A DNA stretch of 64,000 nucleotides from Rhodospirillaceae bacterium (GCA_016722635.1 JADKIX010000011.1:186001-250000); one strand, 5' to 3'. Numbered from the stretch's first letter, positions 50,165 to 60,568 are shown. Numbers and translations: made by a program. The notes: a model not told the origin generated them from the letters alone.

Positions 50165-51589
50165 TTAAGCAGCCTCTGCCGCCATCTTTTTGGCTTTTTC
50201 TACCACTTGGTCAATCGTTCCCGTCATGTAAAAGGCCGATTCGGGCAGGTCATCATACTCGCCTGCAACAATTCCTTTAAAGCCACGGATGGTTTCTTCT
50301 AAGCTTACAAACACCCCAGGGGTGTTGGTAAAGACCTCGGCTACATGGAAGGGTTGTGAAAGGAAGCGTTGGATCTTACGGGCACGAGAGACCGTTAGTT
50401 TATCATCTTCCGATAATTCATCCATTCCCAAAATTGCAATAATATCTTGAAGCGATTTATACGTTTGCAAAACCCGCTGCACATTGCGGGCAACCTTATA
50501 ATGTTCTTCGCCAACAATCCTTGGGTCCAACATACGGCTGGTCGAATCCAATGGATCAACCGCCGGATAAATGCCCAATTCAGCAATCTGGCGCGACAAC
50601 ACCGTGGTGGCATCCAAATGGCTGAAAGAGGTGGCGGGAGCCGGATCAGTTAAATCGTCCGCTGGCACATAAATGGCCTGCACGGATGTAATTGACCCCT
50701 TTTTGGTAGTGGTGATACGTTCTTGCAGCATCCCCATTTCCGTGGCTAAGGTCGGCTGATAACCAACGGCTGATGGAATACGTCCCAAAAGGGCTGAAAC
50801 CTCAGACCCTGCTTGCGTAAACCTAAAAATATTATCCACAAAGAACAGTACGTCTTGCCCATCTTGGTCACGAAAATTTTCAGCAATGGTTAATGCTGAT
50901 AAAGCAACCCGGGCGCGCGCTCCGGGCGGTTCATTCATTTGCCCGTACACCAGGGCAACCTTGGATCCTGGCCCATCCAAACGAATAACTTTAGAATCTA
51001 TCATTTCATGGTATAAATCATTGCCTTCGCGCGTCCGTTCGCCAACCCCTGCAAATACCGAAACGCCGCCATGGGCTTTGGCCACGTTATTGATCAGTTC
51101 TTGAATTAAAACGGTCTTGCCAACCCCAGCGCCACCGAATAAGCCGATTTTGCCGCCCCTGGCATAAGGCGCCAACAAATCGACGACCTTAATGCCAGTG
51201 ACTAAAATCTGGGCCTGGGTAGATTGATCAGCAAAACTGGGGGCCAAGCGATGAATCGGCATGGTTTTACTAGCTTTTACAGGGCCACGTTCATCAATCG
51301 GATCACCGATGACATTTAAAATACGGCCTAACGTCTCGGGCCCAACCGGCATATTGATTGGCTGCCCCGTATCCCTGACCTCTTGGCCACGTACCAAGCC
51401 TTCGGTTGAATCCATAGCAATGGCCCGTACTGTATTTTCGCCTAAATGCTGCGCCACTTCAAATACCAAGGTTTTTCCTTGGTTTTTTGTCGTAAGTGCA
51501 TTTAATATCGAAGGCAATTCTTGATCAAAATGCACATCCACTACTGCACCCAGAACCTGGCTTATCTTACCAATCTTTTGTTTTTCCAT
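50165..51589 (-). CDS. atpD: F-type ATP synthase subunit beta
   Basis: The 474-residue catalytic subunit has the Walker A loop GLFGGAGVGKTVLIQELI, the catalytic Glu in GERTREGNDLY, Walker B VLFFVDNIFRFTQAG and the family signature around DPATSFSHLDATTVLSR. It makes ATP from ADP and phosphate in the F1 head. One letter of the usual PAPATSF is DPAPATSF, as expected. The gene lies between atpG and atpC. Confidence 0.98.
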   Translation of the reverse strand: MEKQKIGKISQVLGAVVDVHFDQELPSILNALTTKNQGKTLVFEVAQHLGENTVRAIAMDSTEGLVRGQEVRDTGQPINMPVGPETLGRILNVIGDPIDERGPVKASKTMPIHRLAPSFADQSTQAQILVTGIKVVDLLAPYARGGKIGLFGGAGVGKTVLIQELINNVAKAHGGVSVFAGVGERTREGNDLYHEMIDSKVIRLDGPGSKVALVYGQMNEPPGARARVALSALTIAENFRDQDGQDVLFFVDNIFRFTQAGSEVSALLGRIPSAVGYQPTLATEMGMLQERITTTKKGSITSVQAIYVPADDLTDPAPATSFSHLDATTVLSRQIAELGIYPAVDPLDSTSRMLDPRIVGEEHYKVARNVQRVLQTYKSLQDIIAILGMDELSEDDKLTVSRARKIQRFLSQPFHVAEVFTNTPGVFVSLEETIRGFKGIVAGEYDDLPESAFYMTGTIDQVVEKAKKMAAEAA

Positions 51590-51639
51590 TCTTTGGAAGC
51601 TCCCTTAGATAAAAATATCATATCAACTTGGATAATAAA

Positions 51640-52545
51640 TTAGACCGCTTCGGCCCCAGAAATAATTTCAATCAATTCTTTGGTGATATAGGCTTGGCGG
51701 CTGCGATTATAGAAAATGGTCAAACGGTTGATCATATCCCCAGCGTTCCGGGTAGCGTTATCCATTGCAGCCATTCGTGCACCCTGCTCACCAGCCGCAC
51801 TTTCAAGCAACGCTTTATATAATTGCACGGCCAGGTTACGCGGCAACAATTCCTCGAGTATTTGTTCGGGTTGCGGTTCATATTCATACAGAGCAGTCGG
51901 TTCAGCAATCTCTACTTTCTTGCTATCCACGCTTCCTACATCAAGGCTTTCCTGCCAAACGGGAATGATGGTTTGCAAAGTTACAATCTGGCTGATCACC
52001 GACTTAAAACGGTTATAGATAACCGTACAAACATCAAATTCACTGGCTTCATACATCTGCTGCAATTGCCGCACCAATTCCTCAACCAGATTAAAAGCAA
52101 TCGGTGATTTCATGATGGATTCGGGTGCATCCAATAATAAATGGGCATATTCGCGCTTTAAAAGATCCCGTCCCTTGCGCCCCAAGGGTAAAATCTTGAC
52201 CGTTTTCCCTTTCGCCAGTAGATCACGAATTTGGCGGCGGGTAGCGCGTACGATGGAGCTGTTGAAACTGCCACATAAGCCGCGATCCGAGGTCACCGGT
52301 ATCAGAAGATGGATGTTTTGTTGTTCCCTGCCCTTCAATAAAGAAGGGCTGTCGTCAAATTGGGAAGATTGCTTGGTCAATTCAACCATTAATTGCTGCA
52401 TCCGTTCCGCGTACGGGCGCGACGCCTCCGCCTGCTCTTGGGCCCTGCGTAATTTGGCAGCCGAAACCATCTTCATCGCAGAAGTGATCTTCTGCGTTGA
52501 TTTCACGCTATTAATACGAAGCTTGAGATCTTTTAAGCTGGGCAT
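51640..52545 (-). CDS. atpG: F-type ATP synthase subunit gamma
   Basis: The 301-residue protein forms the rotating central shaft: an N-terminal helix (LKLRINSVKSTQKITSAMKM VSAAK region), the SDRGLCGSFNSSI segment, and a C-terminal helix with MDNATRNAGDMINRLTIFYN typical of the family. It couples rotation of the c-ring to catalysis. It is separated from atpA by 29 bases and from atpD by 50. Confidence 0.96.
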   Translation of the reverse strand: MPSLKDLKLRINSVKSTQKITSAMKMVSAAKLRRAQEQAEASRPYAERMQQLMVELTKQSSQFDDSPSLLKGREQQNIHLLIPVTSDRGLCGSFNSSIVRATRRQIRDLLAKGKTVKILPLGRKGRDLLKREYAHLLLDAPESIMKSPIAFNLVEELVRQLQQMYEASEFDVCTVIYNRFKSVISQIVTLQTIIPVWQESLDVGSVDSKKVEIAEPTALYEYEPQPEQILEELLPRNLAVQLYKALLESAAGEQGARMAAMDNATRNAGDMINRLTIFYNRSRQAYITKELIEIISGAEAV

Positions 52546-52574
52546 CTTATCGTATCACCAAAAATAACCAAAAA

Positions 52575-54104
52575 TTAAGCAAAGGCCTTCACAAATTTAT
52601 CCAGAACCGCCCGCAACATTTCTTCCACTTTAGCAGAAATTTCTTTCTGTTGGCGGATTGAGTCAAGAATCCCTGGATGCTTTGAGCGAATTTCTTGCAA
52701 GAAAGCATTTTCAAAACGCATGATCTGATCTGCTTTAATCGTATCCAAATAACCGCGCACACCGCAGAAAATAGATACAACTTGCTCTTCAACTGGCATT
52801 GGTTTGAATTGGTCTTGTTTTAAAAGTTCCGTTAAGCGCGCACCGCGCGCGAGCAACCGCTGAGTTGAGGCGTCCAAATCGGAGGCAAATTGGGCAAAGG
52901 CAGCCATTTCGCGGTACTGAGCCAATTCAAGCTTAATGCGCCCTGCCACCTGTTTCATCGCTTTAATCTGGGCTGCTGAGCCAACCCGGCTTACCGAAAT
53001 ACCCACGTTAATGGCCGGACGGATGCCTTTGTAAAACAAGCTGGTTTCCAAGAATATCTGCCCGTCCGTAATTGAAATCACGTTGGTTGGGATATAAGCA
53101 GAAACATCCCCAGCTTGGGTTTCAATGATGGGCAATGCCGTTAAAGAACCACCCTTATTTTCATCATTTAATTTCGCTGCTCGTTCCAACAAACGCGAAT
53201 GCAAATAGAACACATCGCCAGGATAGGCTTCGCGTCCGGGCGGACGACGCAACAGCAAGGACATTTGCCGGTAAGCAACCGCTTGCTTGGATAAATCATC
53301 ATAAATAATCAAGGCATGCATGCCGTTATCGCGGAAAAACTCACCCATCGTGCACCCGCTATAAGGAGCTAAAAACTGTAACGGGGCAGGTTCTGATGCT
53401 GTGGCTGCCACAATGATCGTATATTCCAAAGCGCCAGCATCTTGAAGCTGCTTGACGATTTGAGCAACGGTTGAGCGTTTTTGACCAATCGCCACATAAA
53501 TACAATATAATTTATTTTTTTCATCATTGCTGGCATGGGCCGTCTTTTGATTGATGATGGTGTCAATGGCAACAGCTGTTTTACCGGTTTGGCGGTCACC
53601 AATGATCAGTTCGCGCTGGCCACGACCGACCGGCACCAAACTATCAATCGCTTTTAACCCCGTTTGCATCGGCTCATGAACAGAACGGCGAGCAATGATC
53701 CCCGGTGCTTTGACTTCCACCCGGCGACGTTCCACTTTTTGCAAAGGCCCCTTGCCATCAATGGGGTTGCCTAAGGCATCAACCACCCGACCCAATAATC
53801 CGCGACCGACCGGCACATCAACAATATCCCGGGTTCTTTTAACCACGTCGCCTTCTTTAATGCCCCGGTCTTCCCCGAATAAAACAACACCGACATTGTC
53901 GGTTTCAAGGTTCAAGGCCATCCCGCGAACGCCGTTGGCAAATTCAACCATTTCTCCGGCTTGCACATTATCAAACCCATACACACGGGCAACCCCATCA
54001 CCTACGGACAGAACCTGGCCTATCTCCGCCACATCGGCACCAGCATCAAAATTTTTTATTTGTTGTTTAATAATAGCAGAAACTTCTGCGGCGCGGATAT
54101 CCAT
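52575..54104 (-). CDS. atpA: F-type ATP synthase subunit alpha
   Basis: The 509-residue protein has the Walker A loop GDRQTGKTAVAIDTII, IYVAIGQKRSTVAQIV, Walker B-like ALIIYDDLSKQAVAYRQ and the signature region PAINVGISVSRVGSAAQ. It forms the non-catalytic nucleotide sites of F1. Its start abuts the atpH stop with no gap, so the two are tightly coupled. Confidence 0.98.
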   Translation of the reverse strand: MDIRAAEVSAIIKQQIKNFDAGADVAEIGQVLSVGDGVARVYGFDNVQAGEMVEFANGVRGMALNLETDNVGVVLFGEDRGIKEGDVVKRTRDIVDVPVGRGLLGRVVDALGNPIDGKGPLQKVERRRVEVKAPGIIARRSVHEPMQTGLKAIDSLVPVGRGQRELIIGDRQTGKTAVAIDTIINQKTAHASNDEKNKLYCIYVAIGQKRSTVAQIVKQLQDAGALEYTIIVAATASEPAPLQFLAPYSGCTMGEFFRDNGMHALIIYDDLSKQAVAYRQMSLLLRRPPGREAYPGDVFYLHSRLLERAAKLNDENKGGSLTALPIIETQAGDVSAYIPTNVISITDGQIFLETSLFYKGIRPAINVGISVSRVGSAAQIKAMKQVAGRIKLELAQYREMAAFAQFASDLDASTQRLLARGARLTELLKQDQFKPMPVEEQVVSIFCGVRGYLDTIKADQIMRFENAFLQEIRSKHPGILDSIRQQKEISAKVEEMLRAVLDKFVKAFA

Positions 54105-54671
54105 TTATCCGACTCCTCTCATCATTTGTTGTAAACGTGCTAATTTAGATTGCAGGGAAGCATCAATCACCCGACTGCCGATTTTAATTTTCATTCCGGC
54201 AATCAAATTTTGGTCAATTTGAAAATTGACCTGAACATTCTTGGCAACTTGTGCAGCTAACATTTTTTTAACTTCCTCTTGTTGCAAACCATCCAATGCT
54301 TGCGCGCTGGTCACTTCAGCCTCAAACCCACCCTCTTTTGCGATTTGGAAATGGCGTATATAAGTGAAAATTTCCTTAAGAAGATAAAAACGCCGCTGGC
54401 GCAGCAATAACAAAAAGAACTTTTTAAGCAATTCATCCGTTTTCAATTGCTTAGTCAGTTCATTCATCAGGGATTGTTGACGCGGGGGTGCAATGCGAGG
54501 GTCGGTCAAGAACGAAGCTAATTTTTTTTCTTGTGCTAATAAATTTACAAATTGTTGCAACTGACCGATCATTTCTTGGGAATTCTTGGCATCTTGCGCC
54601 AATTCAAAAAATGCAATGGCATAGCGACGGGAAACCCCATCTATCGTTGCTGTCTTTGCCTGTTCCGTCAT
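54105..54671 (-). CDS. atpH: F-type ATP synthase subunit delta
   Basis: The 188-residue protein has the delta/OSCP pattern: SRRYAIAFFELAQDAKN near the start and a C-terminal domain ending with AGMKIKIGSRVIDASLQSKL. It joins the peripheral stalk to the top of F1. It is the first gene of the F1 operon on the minus strand. AT-rich sequence upstream probably holds the promoter. Confidence 0.94.
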   Translation of the reverse strand: MTEQAKTATIDGVSRRYAIAFFELAQDAKNSQEMIGQLQQFVNLLAQEKKLASFLTDPRIAPPRQQSLMNELTKQLKTDELLKKFFLLLLRQRRFYLLKEIFTYIRHFQIAKEGGFEAEVTSAQALDGLQQEEVKKMLAAQVAKNVQVNFQIDQNLIAGMKIKIGSRVIDASLQSKLARLQQMMRGVG

Positions 54672-54858
54672 TGCTTCAAGCCCGTTTAAAATGTCAAAAA
54701 ACCGTCGCCTTACACTTAATCAATCAAAGCATTTATCAATATAATGTTTATATTTTACAAAACAACAACAAACCCCTGCCTTATCCATAAAAAAGTAAGG
54801 TGATGCCCAAAAAATCACAGTGATAAATTTTCTGCTCTTTTTCAAGCACAATCCCTCT

Positions 54859-54886
54859 GCCCTGTCAATTTATAAATTGACAGGGC
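54859..54886. repeat. Perfect 28-bp palindrome between lpd and atpH
   Basis: Fourteen bases (GCCCTGTCAATTTA) are followed directly by their exact reverse complement. It lies 43 bases after the lpd stop and 188 bases before the atpH start, both on the minus strand. No U-run follows on that strand, so it is not a textbook terminator; it may be an operator, a protein-binding site or a factor-assisted terminator. Confidence 0.7.
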
Positions 54887-54928
54887 TTTACGGATTTGGC
54901 CTAAGGGAATCGTTGCTATCGTATTTTT

Positions 54929-56338
54929 TTAAATATGGATGGCTTGGGTATTAAACGCTGCCCAGGCAGCTTCTTTAATAGCCTCGTTAAAAGTGGGGTG
55001 GGCATGGAAGCTGCGCGCTAGATCCTCGGCTGAACCTGAAAATTCCATCGCCACCACGCATTCATGGATTAATGTGCCAGCATCCGGGGCAATAATATGG
55101 ACGCCCAAGATTTTATCGGTGGCAGCATCAGCCAAAACCTTTACAAAACCTTGGGTTTCACTTACGGCACGAGCGCGGCTGTTCGCTTGCAGCGGAAATT
55201 TCCCGATCCGGTAAGAAACATTATCTTTCTTCAATTCCTCTTCGGTTTTACCCACCGTTGCAATTTCAGGTGATGTATAAACCACTCCGGGTACGGTCGC
55301 ATAATTGACATGTCCCGATTGGCCTGCCAATATTTCTGCCACTGCAATCCCCTCTTCCTCAGCTTTATGAGCCAACATGGGGCCTGTAATAACATCGCCG
55401 ATGGCATAAACACCTGCAACGGAGGTTTGGAAATGGTTGTCGGTGATGATCCGGCCACGCTCATCACATTTGACCCCTAATTTTTCTAAACCCAAATTTT
55501 TACTATTGGGAGTGCGCCCAACGGCTACCAAAACCTTATCCGCTTCTAATACCTGTTCTGCCCCACCTTGAACCCCTTGGCAACGCACCTGCACCAATTT
55601 ACCCTTTTTTTCGACCCCTAAAACCTTTGTACCTAAAACAAAATTTATCCCTTGCTTGGTAACAATCCGCTGGAAAGTTTTGGCAAGTTCTTGATCCATA
55701 TTGGGCAAAATCCGGTCGGCATACTCAACCACCGTAACCTGGCTGCCCAACCGCTGCCAAACCGATCCTAATTCCAAACCGATATAACCACCGCCAATCA
55801 CCACTAATTTGCCAGGGGCGGGGTTAAAAGATAAGGCACCTGTCGATGAAACAATATCTATTTCATCCACCGTTACACCTGGAACATTGCTGCTTTCAGA
55901 GCCTGTGGCAATAATAATTTTTTGGGCCTGCAACAATTGTTCCTGATTGTTATTTCTGACCATAATTTTGCCGGGCGAATCGAGCACAGCTTGCCCCTGG
56001 ACAAAGGTGATCTTATTTTTGCGGAATAACCCTTCAATCCCTTTGGTCAAATCATCAACCACCTTATTTTTATAATCCATCATGGTTACTAAATTAATCG
56101 TGGGTTCTTTCACCTGGATACCATAAATGGCTACATGTTGACGGATTGCCTCATATTCCGCCGATACATGCAACAAAGCTTTGGAGGGGATACAGCCAAT
56201 ATTTAAGCAAGTCCCGCCCAGCTTGGCTCGCTTATCAATACACACAACCTTTTTACCCAATTGCGCGGCACGAATGGCCGCGACATAACCGCCCGGCCCA
56301 CCCCCAATAATCGCCACATCATATATTGCTGTTTCCAT
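54929..56338 (-). CDS. lpd: Dihydrolipoamide dehydrogenase (E3)
   Basis: The 469-residue flavoprotein has the FAD motif AIIGGGPGGYVAAIRAAQLG, the redox disulfide GGTCLNIGCIPSKALLH, the NAD motif VVIGGGYIGLELGSVW, and the catalytic His-Glu of FHAHPTFNEAI. It reoxidises the lipoyl group of the 2-oxoglutarate (and possibly pyruvate) dehydrogenase complex with NAD+. It is the last gene of the sucC-D-A-B-lpd block. Confidence 0.97.
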   Translation of the reverse strand: METAIYDVAIIGGGPGGYVAAIRAAQLGKKVVCIDKRAKLGGTCLNIGCIPSKALLHVSAEYEAIRQHVAIYGIQVKEPTINLVTMMDYKNKVVDDLTKGIEGLFRKNKITFVQGQAVLDSPGKIMVRNNNQEQLLQAQKIIIATGSESSNVPGVTVDEIDIVSSTGALSFNPAPGKLVVIGGGYIGLELGSVWQRLGSQVTVVEYADRILPNMDQELAKTFQRIVTKQGINFVLGTKVLGVEKKGKLVQVRCQGVQGGAEQVLEADKVLVAVGRTPNSKNLGLEKLGVKCDERGRIITDNHFQTSVAGVYAIGDVITGPMLAHKAEEEGIAVAEILAGQSGHVNYATVPGVVYTSPEIATVGKTEEELKKDNVSYRIGKFPLQANSRARAVSETQGFVKVLADAATDKILGVHIIAPDAGTLIHECVVAMEFSGSAEDLARSFHAHPTFNEAIKEAAWAAFNTQAIHI

Positions 56339-56366
56339 TTGGCTTTATCCATTCATTCAGGTGATG

Positions 56367-57614
56367 CTAAACGTCAAATAATAAACGCTGCGGTTCTTCT
56401 AAATATTCTTTAATCCGTACCAAAAAGGTGACGGCCTCTTTGCCATCAATCAACCGGTGATCATAAGAAACCGCCAAATACATCATTGGGCGGATTTCAA
56501 TCTTGTCTTGGATGGCAACGGGGCGCATTTGGATTTTATGCATCCCTAAAATAGCGGATTGCGGCGGATTGAGAATCGGGGTGGATAACAAAGATCCATA
56601 AACCCCGCCATTCGTAATCGTAAAAGTGCCGCCCGTTAAATCATCCATCGATAATTTACCATCGCGCGCTTTCTTGCTGAGTTCGCCAATTTTGTTTTCA
56701 ATTTGTGCAAAGGTTAATTGATCGGCATCCCTAACAATTGGCACCACCAACCCTTGTTCTGTCCCAACGGCAACACCGATATCATAGTATTTCTTGTAAA
56801 CAATTTCATCATCACGAATTTCTGCATTCACAACCGGCATTTCTTTTAAGGCTTGCGTGCAAGCTTTGACAAAGAAAGACATAAACCCAAGCTTTACCCC
56901 ATGCTTTTTCTCAAAACCTTCCTTATATTTACTGCGGAAAAGGTTGATTTCCGTCATATCCACTTCATTGAAGGTGGTCAGCATAGCAGCAGTATTTTGT
57001 GCCATTTTCAACCGTTCTGCGATCCGTCGCCGTAAGCGGCTCATCGGTACTTTTTCCTCAAGCCGCAAGGCGGAAGGGATGGTGGCAACGTTTCCGGCAG
57101 CAGGTGATTTTGGTGAAGTTTCAGATGAGGTAACTTTTGGCTGTGCCGCTGTTTTAGCAGCAGCCAAGACATCGCCTTTGGTGATCCGGTTATCTTTCCC
57201 AGATCCCTGAATATCCTCAGGTTTCAAGTTGTTTTCTGGCAACAATTTACGCACGGCTGGTGATTGCTGTTCAATGGCAGAAGGAATGGGTTTGACAGCT
57301 TCCGTTTTTCCAACAGCGAGCGTTTTACCCTCTACCGCCAATTTATTTCCAGCAGAGGTAGGAGCGGCGTTTTTCTGCTTTTCATCAACATAGCCCAGAA
57401 CCGTCCCAACCATCACCGTTTGGTCGGCTTTGACTTGTAAATCTTGTAAAACACCAGCAACTGGCGCCAACACTTCAACCGTTACCTTATCGGTTTCAAG
57501 TTCGGCAATCGGTTCATCTGCCGCAACCAAGTCACCAGCTTTTTTCAGCCATTTTGCCACCGTTGCTTCTGTAACTGATTCGCCCATCGCGGGGACTTTA
57601 ATCGGTGTTGGCAT
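56367..57614 (-). CDS. sucB: Dihydrolipoyl succinyltransferase (E2)
   Basis: The 415-residue protein has one lipoyl domain with the lipoylated Lys in ELETDKVTVEVLAP, an Ala/Pro-rich linker, a peripheral-subunit-binding domain (SPAVRKLLPENNLKPEDIQG) and a catalytic domain with SYDHRLIDGKEAVTFL. It transfers the succinyl group to CoA. The ATG at 57614 has AAGGAG six bases upstream; the GTG just before it is less likely. It follows sucA by 30 bases. Confidence 0.96.
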   Translation of the reverse strand: MPTPIKVPAMGESVTEATVAKWLKKAGDLVAADEPIAELETDKVTVEVLAPVAGVLQDLQVKADQTVMVGTVLGYVDEKQKNAAPTSAGNKLAVEGKTLAVGKTEAVKPIPSAIEQQSPAVRKLLPENNLKPEDIQGSGKDNRITKGDVLAAAKTAAQPKVTSSETSPKSPAAGNVATIPSALRLEEKVPMSRLRRRIAERLKMAQNTAAMLTTFNEVDMTEINLFRSKYKEGFEKKHGVKLGFMSFFVKACTQALKEMPVVNAEIRDDEIVYKKYYDIGVAVGTEQGLVVPIVRDADQLTFAQIENKIGELSKKARDGKLSMDDLTGGTFTITNGGVYGSLLSTPILNPPQSAILGMHKIQMRPVAIQDKIEIRPMMYLAVSYDHRLIDGKEAVTFLVRIKEYLEEPQRLLFDV

Positions 57615-57644
57615 CACTGCTCCTTTTCCACAATAATAATGACA

Positions 57645-60509
57645 TCATTCTTTACCCGTCAGGGCGATATTAACCAATTGGGCTTGCTCCAGCTCATGGC
57701 GTTTCATTGAGCCGGTTGCTGGCGAAGCTGCCGCTGCGCGTCCCGCATAGAAAGCGCGCGTGCTACGGTGCTTTTGCTGCAACAGCAGCTCCTCAAATAA
57801 AGGCGCCACAAAGCTCCACGCCCCCATATTCTTGGGCTCTTCTTGACACCAAACCACCTCTGCCTGCCCGTACAATTGCAACTGTTTTTTAATAGGTTCG
57901 ACTGGGAAAGGATATAATTGCTCCACCCGTATGATAGCCACATTAGATAATTGCTTTTGCTCTTTTTGCTCCAGTAAATCATAATAAACCTTGCCGCTGC
58001 AGAAAACCACGCGGTTAATTTTTTTGGGATTTAACGCTGCTGTGATATCTCCAATAACCCGTTGGAAAGCGCTGCCAGTTGCCATCTCCTGCAGGGGTGA
58101 CACACATAGCCGATGCCGCAGCAACGATTTGGGGGTCATGATGATTAAAGGTTTGCGGAAATCCCTGTGAATTTGCCGCCGTAATACATGAAAGTAATTA
58201 GCAGGGCTTGTGCAATTCACGACTTGCATATTGTCTTCCGCACAAAGCTGCAGATAACGCTCCAATCGGGCCGAACTATGCTCTGGTCCCTGGCCTTCGT
58301 ACCCATGCGGCAATAACATCACCAACCCGGACATCCGGAACCACTTCGATTCTCCATTGCTAAGAAATTGATCAACAATAACTTGGGCGCCATTGGCAAA
58401 ATCGCCAAATTGTGCCTCCCACATCACCAAAGCATTTGGATCTGCTAAGCTATAGCCATATTCAAAGCCTAAGACCCCGGCTTCCGATAACGGGCTGTCG
58501 ATCACTTCCAAATGCTGTTGTTGTGACCTAATGTGATTAAGGGGTGCATAATGAGTCTCATTTTCTTGATCGATCCAAACGGCATGGCGTTGGGAAAAAG
58601 TGCCCCGGCTGCAATCCTGGCCAGATAAACGCACCTGATATCCTTCCACCAACAATGTGCCAAATGCCAAAGCTTCTGCTGTGGCCCAATCAATTCCTTG
58701 GCCCGTTTCAAAAGATTGTTTTTTGGCAGCTAATTGCCGTTCAATTTTCCGGTTTAAATTAAAGGCGGCTGGGATTGTGGTTAAAGCCTGACCAACCTCG
58801 TGCAGCATAGCAACATCCCGCGCGGTATTGCCCGCCCTTTCCTCACCCGATGCTGGGTTCAATCCCTTCCAAGCGCCCTCCAACCAATCAATCTTGCTCG
58901 TACGGAATGCAGCGGCTTGATAATCCGCATCCAGTAACTGCTGGTAAGAATTGGTCATTTGATCAATTTCTAGCTGGGTTAAGACCCTTTCCTCGAGCAA
59001 ACGTTGGCTGTAGATTTTAGCAATAGAGGGGTGAGAAGCAATTTTTTTATACATTAATGGCTGGGTAAAAGCCGGTTCATCGGTTTCATTGTGACCAAAG
59101 CGACGATAACAGAACATATCAACCACCACATCTTTTTTAAACTGATGGCGGAATTCCACGGCCAATTTGGCCACATAACAAACGGCATCCGGGTCATCCC
59201 CGTTGACATGGAAAATAGGGGCTTGGACAGCTTTGGCCAGTTCCGAGCAATAAGGGCCGGAGCGGAGATTGATCGGATTAGTCGTAAAGCCGATCTGGTT
59301 ATTGACAATAAAATGGATGGTACCACCAATGCGGTATCCCTTTAATTCAGACAGATCCAAGGTTTCTGCAACTAATCCTTGCCCCGCAAAAGCCGCATCC
59401 CCATGCAGTAGCAAAGCCATCACCTGTTCCCGATTACTATCCCCACGCTGGCGCTGCTTCGCCCGGGTTTTTCCTAAAACAACGGTATTAACCGCCTCCA
59501 AATGCGACGGATTGGCGGTTAGGGATACATGCACTTGACGACCGTGGAAATCGCGGTCGGTTGAAGCGCCTAAATGGTACTTAACATCCCCTGACCCTTG
59601 AGTACCTTGCGGATAAACAGATTCCCCGCGGAATTCGGCAAAAATAGCGGCCAATTTTTTGCCGACAATCTGGGTTAACACATTTAAGCGGCCGCGATGG
59701 GCCATTCCCAATACCACTTCTTTAGTACCCAAGGCCGCCGCCTGCGAGATAATATATTCCAAAGCAGGGATGGTTGATTCAGCGCCATCAAGGCCAAATC
59801 TTTTGGTGGCAACGAATTTTTTATCGAGAAAATGTTCAAAACTTTCGGATTTAATTACCTGCTCTAAAATTTTTTTGCGGTCGGCTACAGGTAACGCCCG
59901 CTCTCCTTGATTGACTTCAAATTTTTCTTGGATCCAGCGTTTTTGCTCCGGATCTTGGATATGCATAAATTCAACGCCGATTGGGCCGCAATAGATTTGG
60001 CGCAATTGCTTCATCACTTGTCGCAGGGTTGGTTGCACCAGCCCTAACAGGGAGTCAATAAAAATCGGCCTGTCCATATCGGCATCGGTAAACCCATAGC
60101 TATGCGGGTCAAGTTCCGGATGGCGTTCCATCGGTTTCAAGGATAGAGGATCCAAGACCGCTTCCAAATGTCCCCGCACCCGGTAGGAACGGATCAGCAT
60201 CAACGCCCGGATCGAATCACGCGCAGTCGCTTGAGCGTCCGTATTAACAACAGTTGCACGGGGGCCAGGAGAAACGGCTGCACCCATTTTAAACGCATCG
60301 GTTGGTTTTTCAGGAGAAACTGCTTTTTTCTGAGACCAGCTGGGTCCCTGCTGTTCTTGCAACAGGTTGCGAGCATCATCTTGCAAACTCGCAAAAAATT
60401 TCTGCCAACTGCCATCAATTTGCTGCGGATCCTTTAGGTAACGCCCATAGAGGTCGTTGATAAAAGAACTATCTGCACTTGATAAAAAAATATAATCTTC
60501 TGGTTTCAT
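57645..60509 (-). CDS. sucA: 2-oxoglutarate dehydrogenase E1 component
   Basis: The 954-residue thiamine-diphosphate enzyme has the N-terminal SSFINDLYGRYLKDPQQIDG arm, MAHRGRLNVLTQIVGK, the cofactor region VNGDDPDAVCYVAKLA, and the C-terminal VMWEAQFGDFANGAQVIVDQ. It decarboxylates 2-oxoglutarate and loads succinyl onto the lipoyl domain of SucB. The ATG at 60509 is used because the N-terminal arm starts there; the frame runs 12 codons further without similarity. Confidence 0.97.
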   Translation of the reverse strand: MKPEDYIFLSSADSSFINDLYGRYLKDPQQIDGSWQKFFASLQDDARNLLQEQQGPSWSQKKAVSPEKPTDAFKMGAAVSPGPRATVVNTDAQATARDSIRALMLIRSYRVRGHLEAVLDPLSLKPMERHPELDPHSYGFTDADMDRPIFIDSLLGLVQPTLRQVMKQLRQIYCGPIGVEFMHIQDPEQKRWIQEKFEVNQGERALPVADRKKILEQVIKSESFEHFLDKKFVATKRFGLDGAESTIPALEYIISQAAALGTKEVVLGMAHRGRLNVLTQIVGKKLAAIFAEFRGESVYPQGTQGSGDVKYHLGASTDRDFHGRQVHVSLTANPSHLEAVNTVVLGKTRAKQRQRGDSNREQVMALLLHGDAAFAGQGLVAETLDLSELKGYRIGGTIHFIVNNQIGFTTNPINLRSGPYCSELAKAVQAPIFHVNGDDPDAVCYVAKLAVEFRHQFKKDVVVDMFCYRRFGHNETDEPAFTQPLMYKKIASHPSIAKIYSQRLLEERVLTQLEIDQMTNSYQQLLDADYQAAAFRTSKIDWLEGAWKGLNPASGEERAGNTARDVAMLHEVGQALTTIPAAFNLNRKIERQLAAKKQSFETGQGIDWATAEALAFGTLLVEGYQVRLSGQDCSRGTFSQRHAVWIDQENETHYAPLNHIRSQQQHLEVIDSPLSEAGVLGFEYGYSLADPNALVMWEAQFGDFANGAQVIVDQFLSNGESKWFRMSGLVMLLPHGYEGQGPEHSSARLERYLQLCAEDNMQVVNCTSPANYFHVLRRQIHRDFRKPLIIMTPKSLLRHRLCVSPLQEMATGSAFQRVIGDITAALNPKKINRVVFCSGKVYYDLLEQKEQKQLSNVAIIRVEQLYPFPVEPIKKQLQLYGQAEVVWCQEEPKNMGAWSFVAPLFEELLLQQKHRSTRAFYAGRAAAASPATGSMKRHELEQAQLVNIALTGKE

Positions 60510-60568
60510 GCTTTCTTTGCTGATCCTATGCCGATGGTTACCCAATTTTACGGTAACTTTCCTATCCT

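Noticed and set aside
50835..50845. TTATCCACA, a perfect DnaA box
   Set aside because: It is a single site inside atpD with no clustered boxes or AT-rich unwinding region, so it does not mark an origin.
53695..54222. Plus-strand frame of 175 codons antisense to atpA
   Set aside because: It lies entirely opposite the strongly conserved atpA and atpH genes; long antisense frames are expected there. The same applies to the antisense frames in ftsY, mtaB and sucA.
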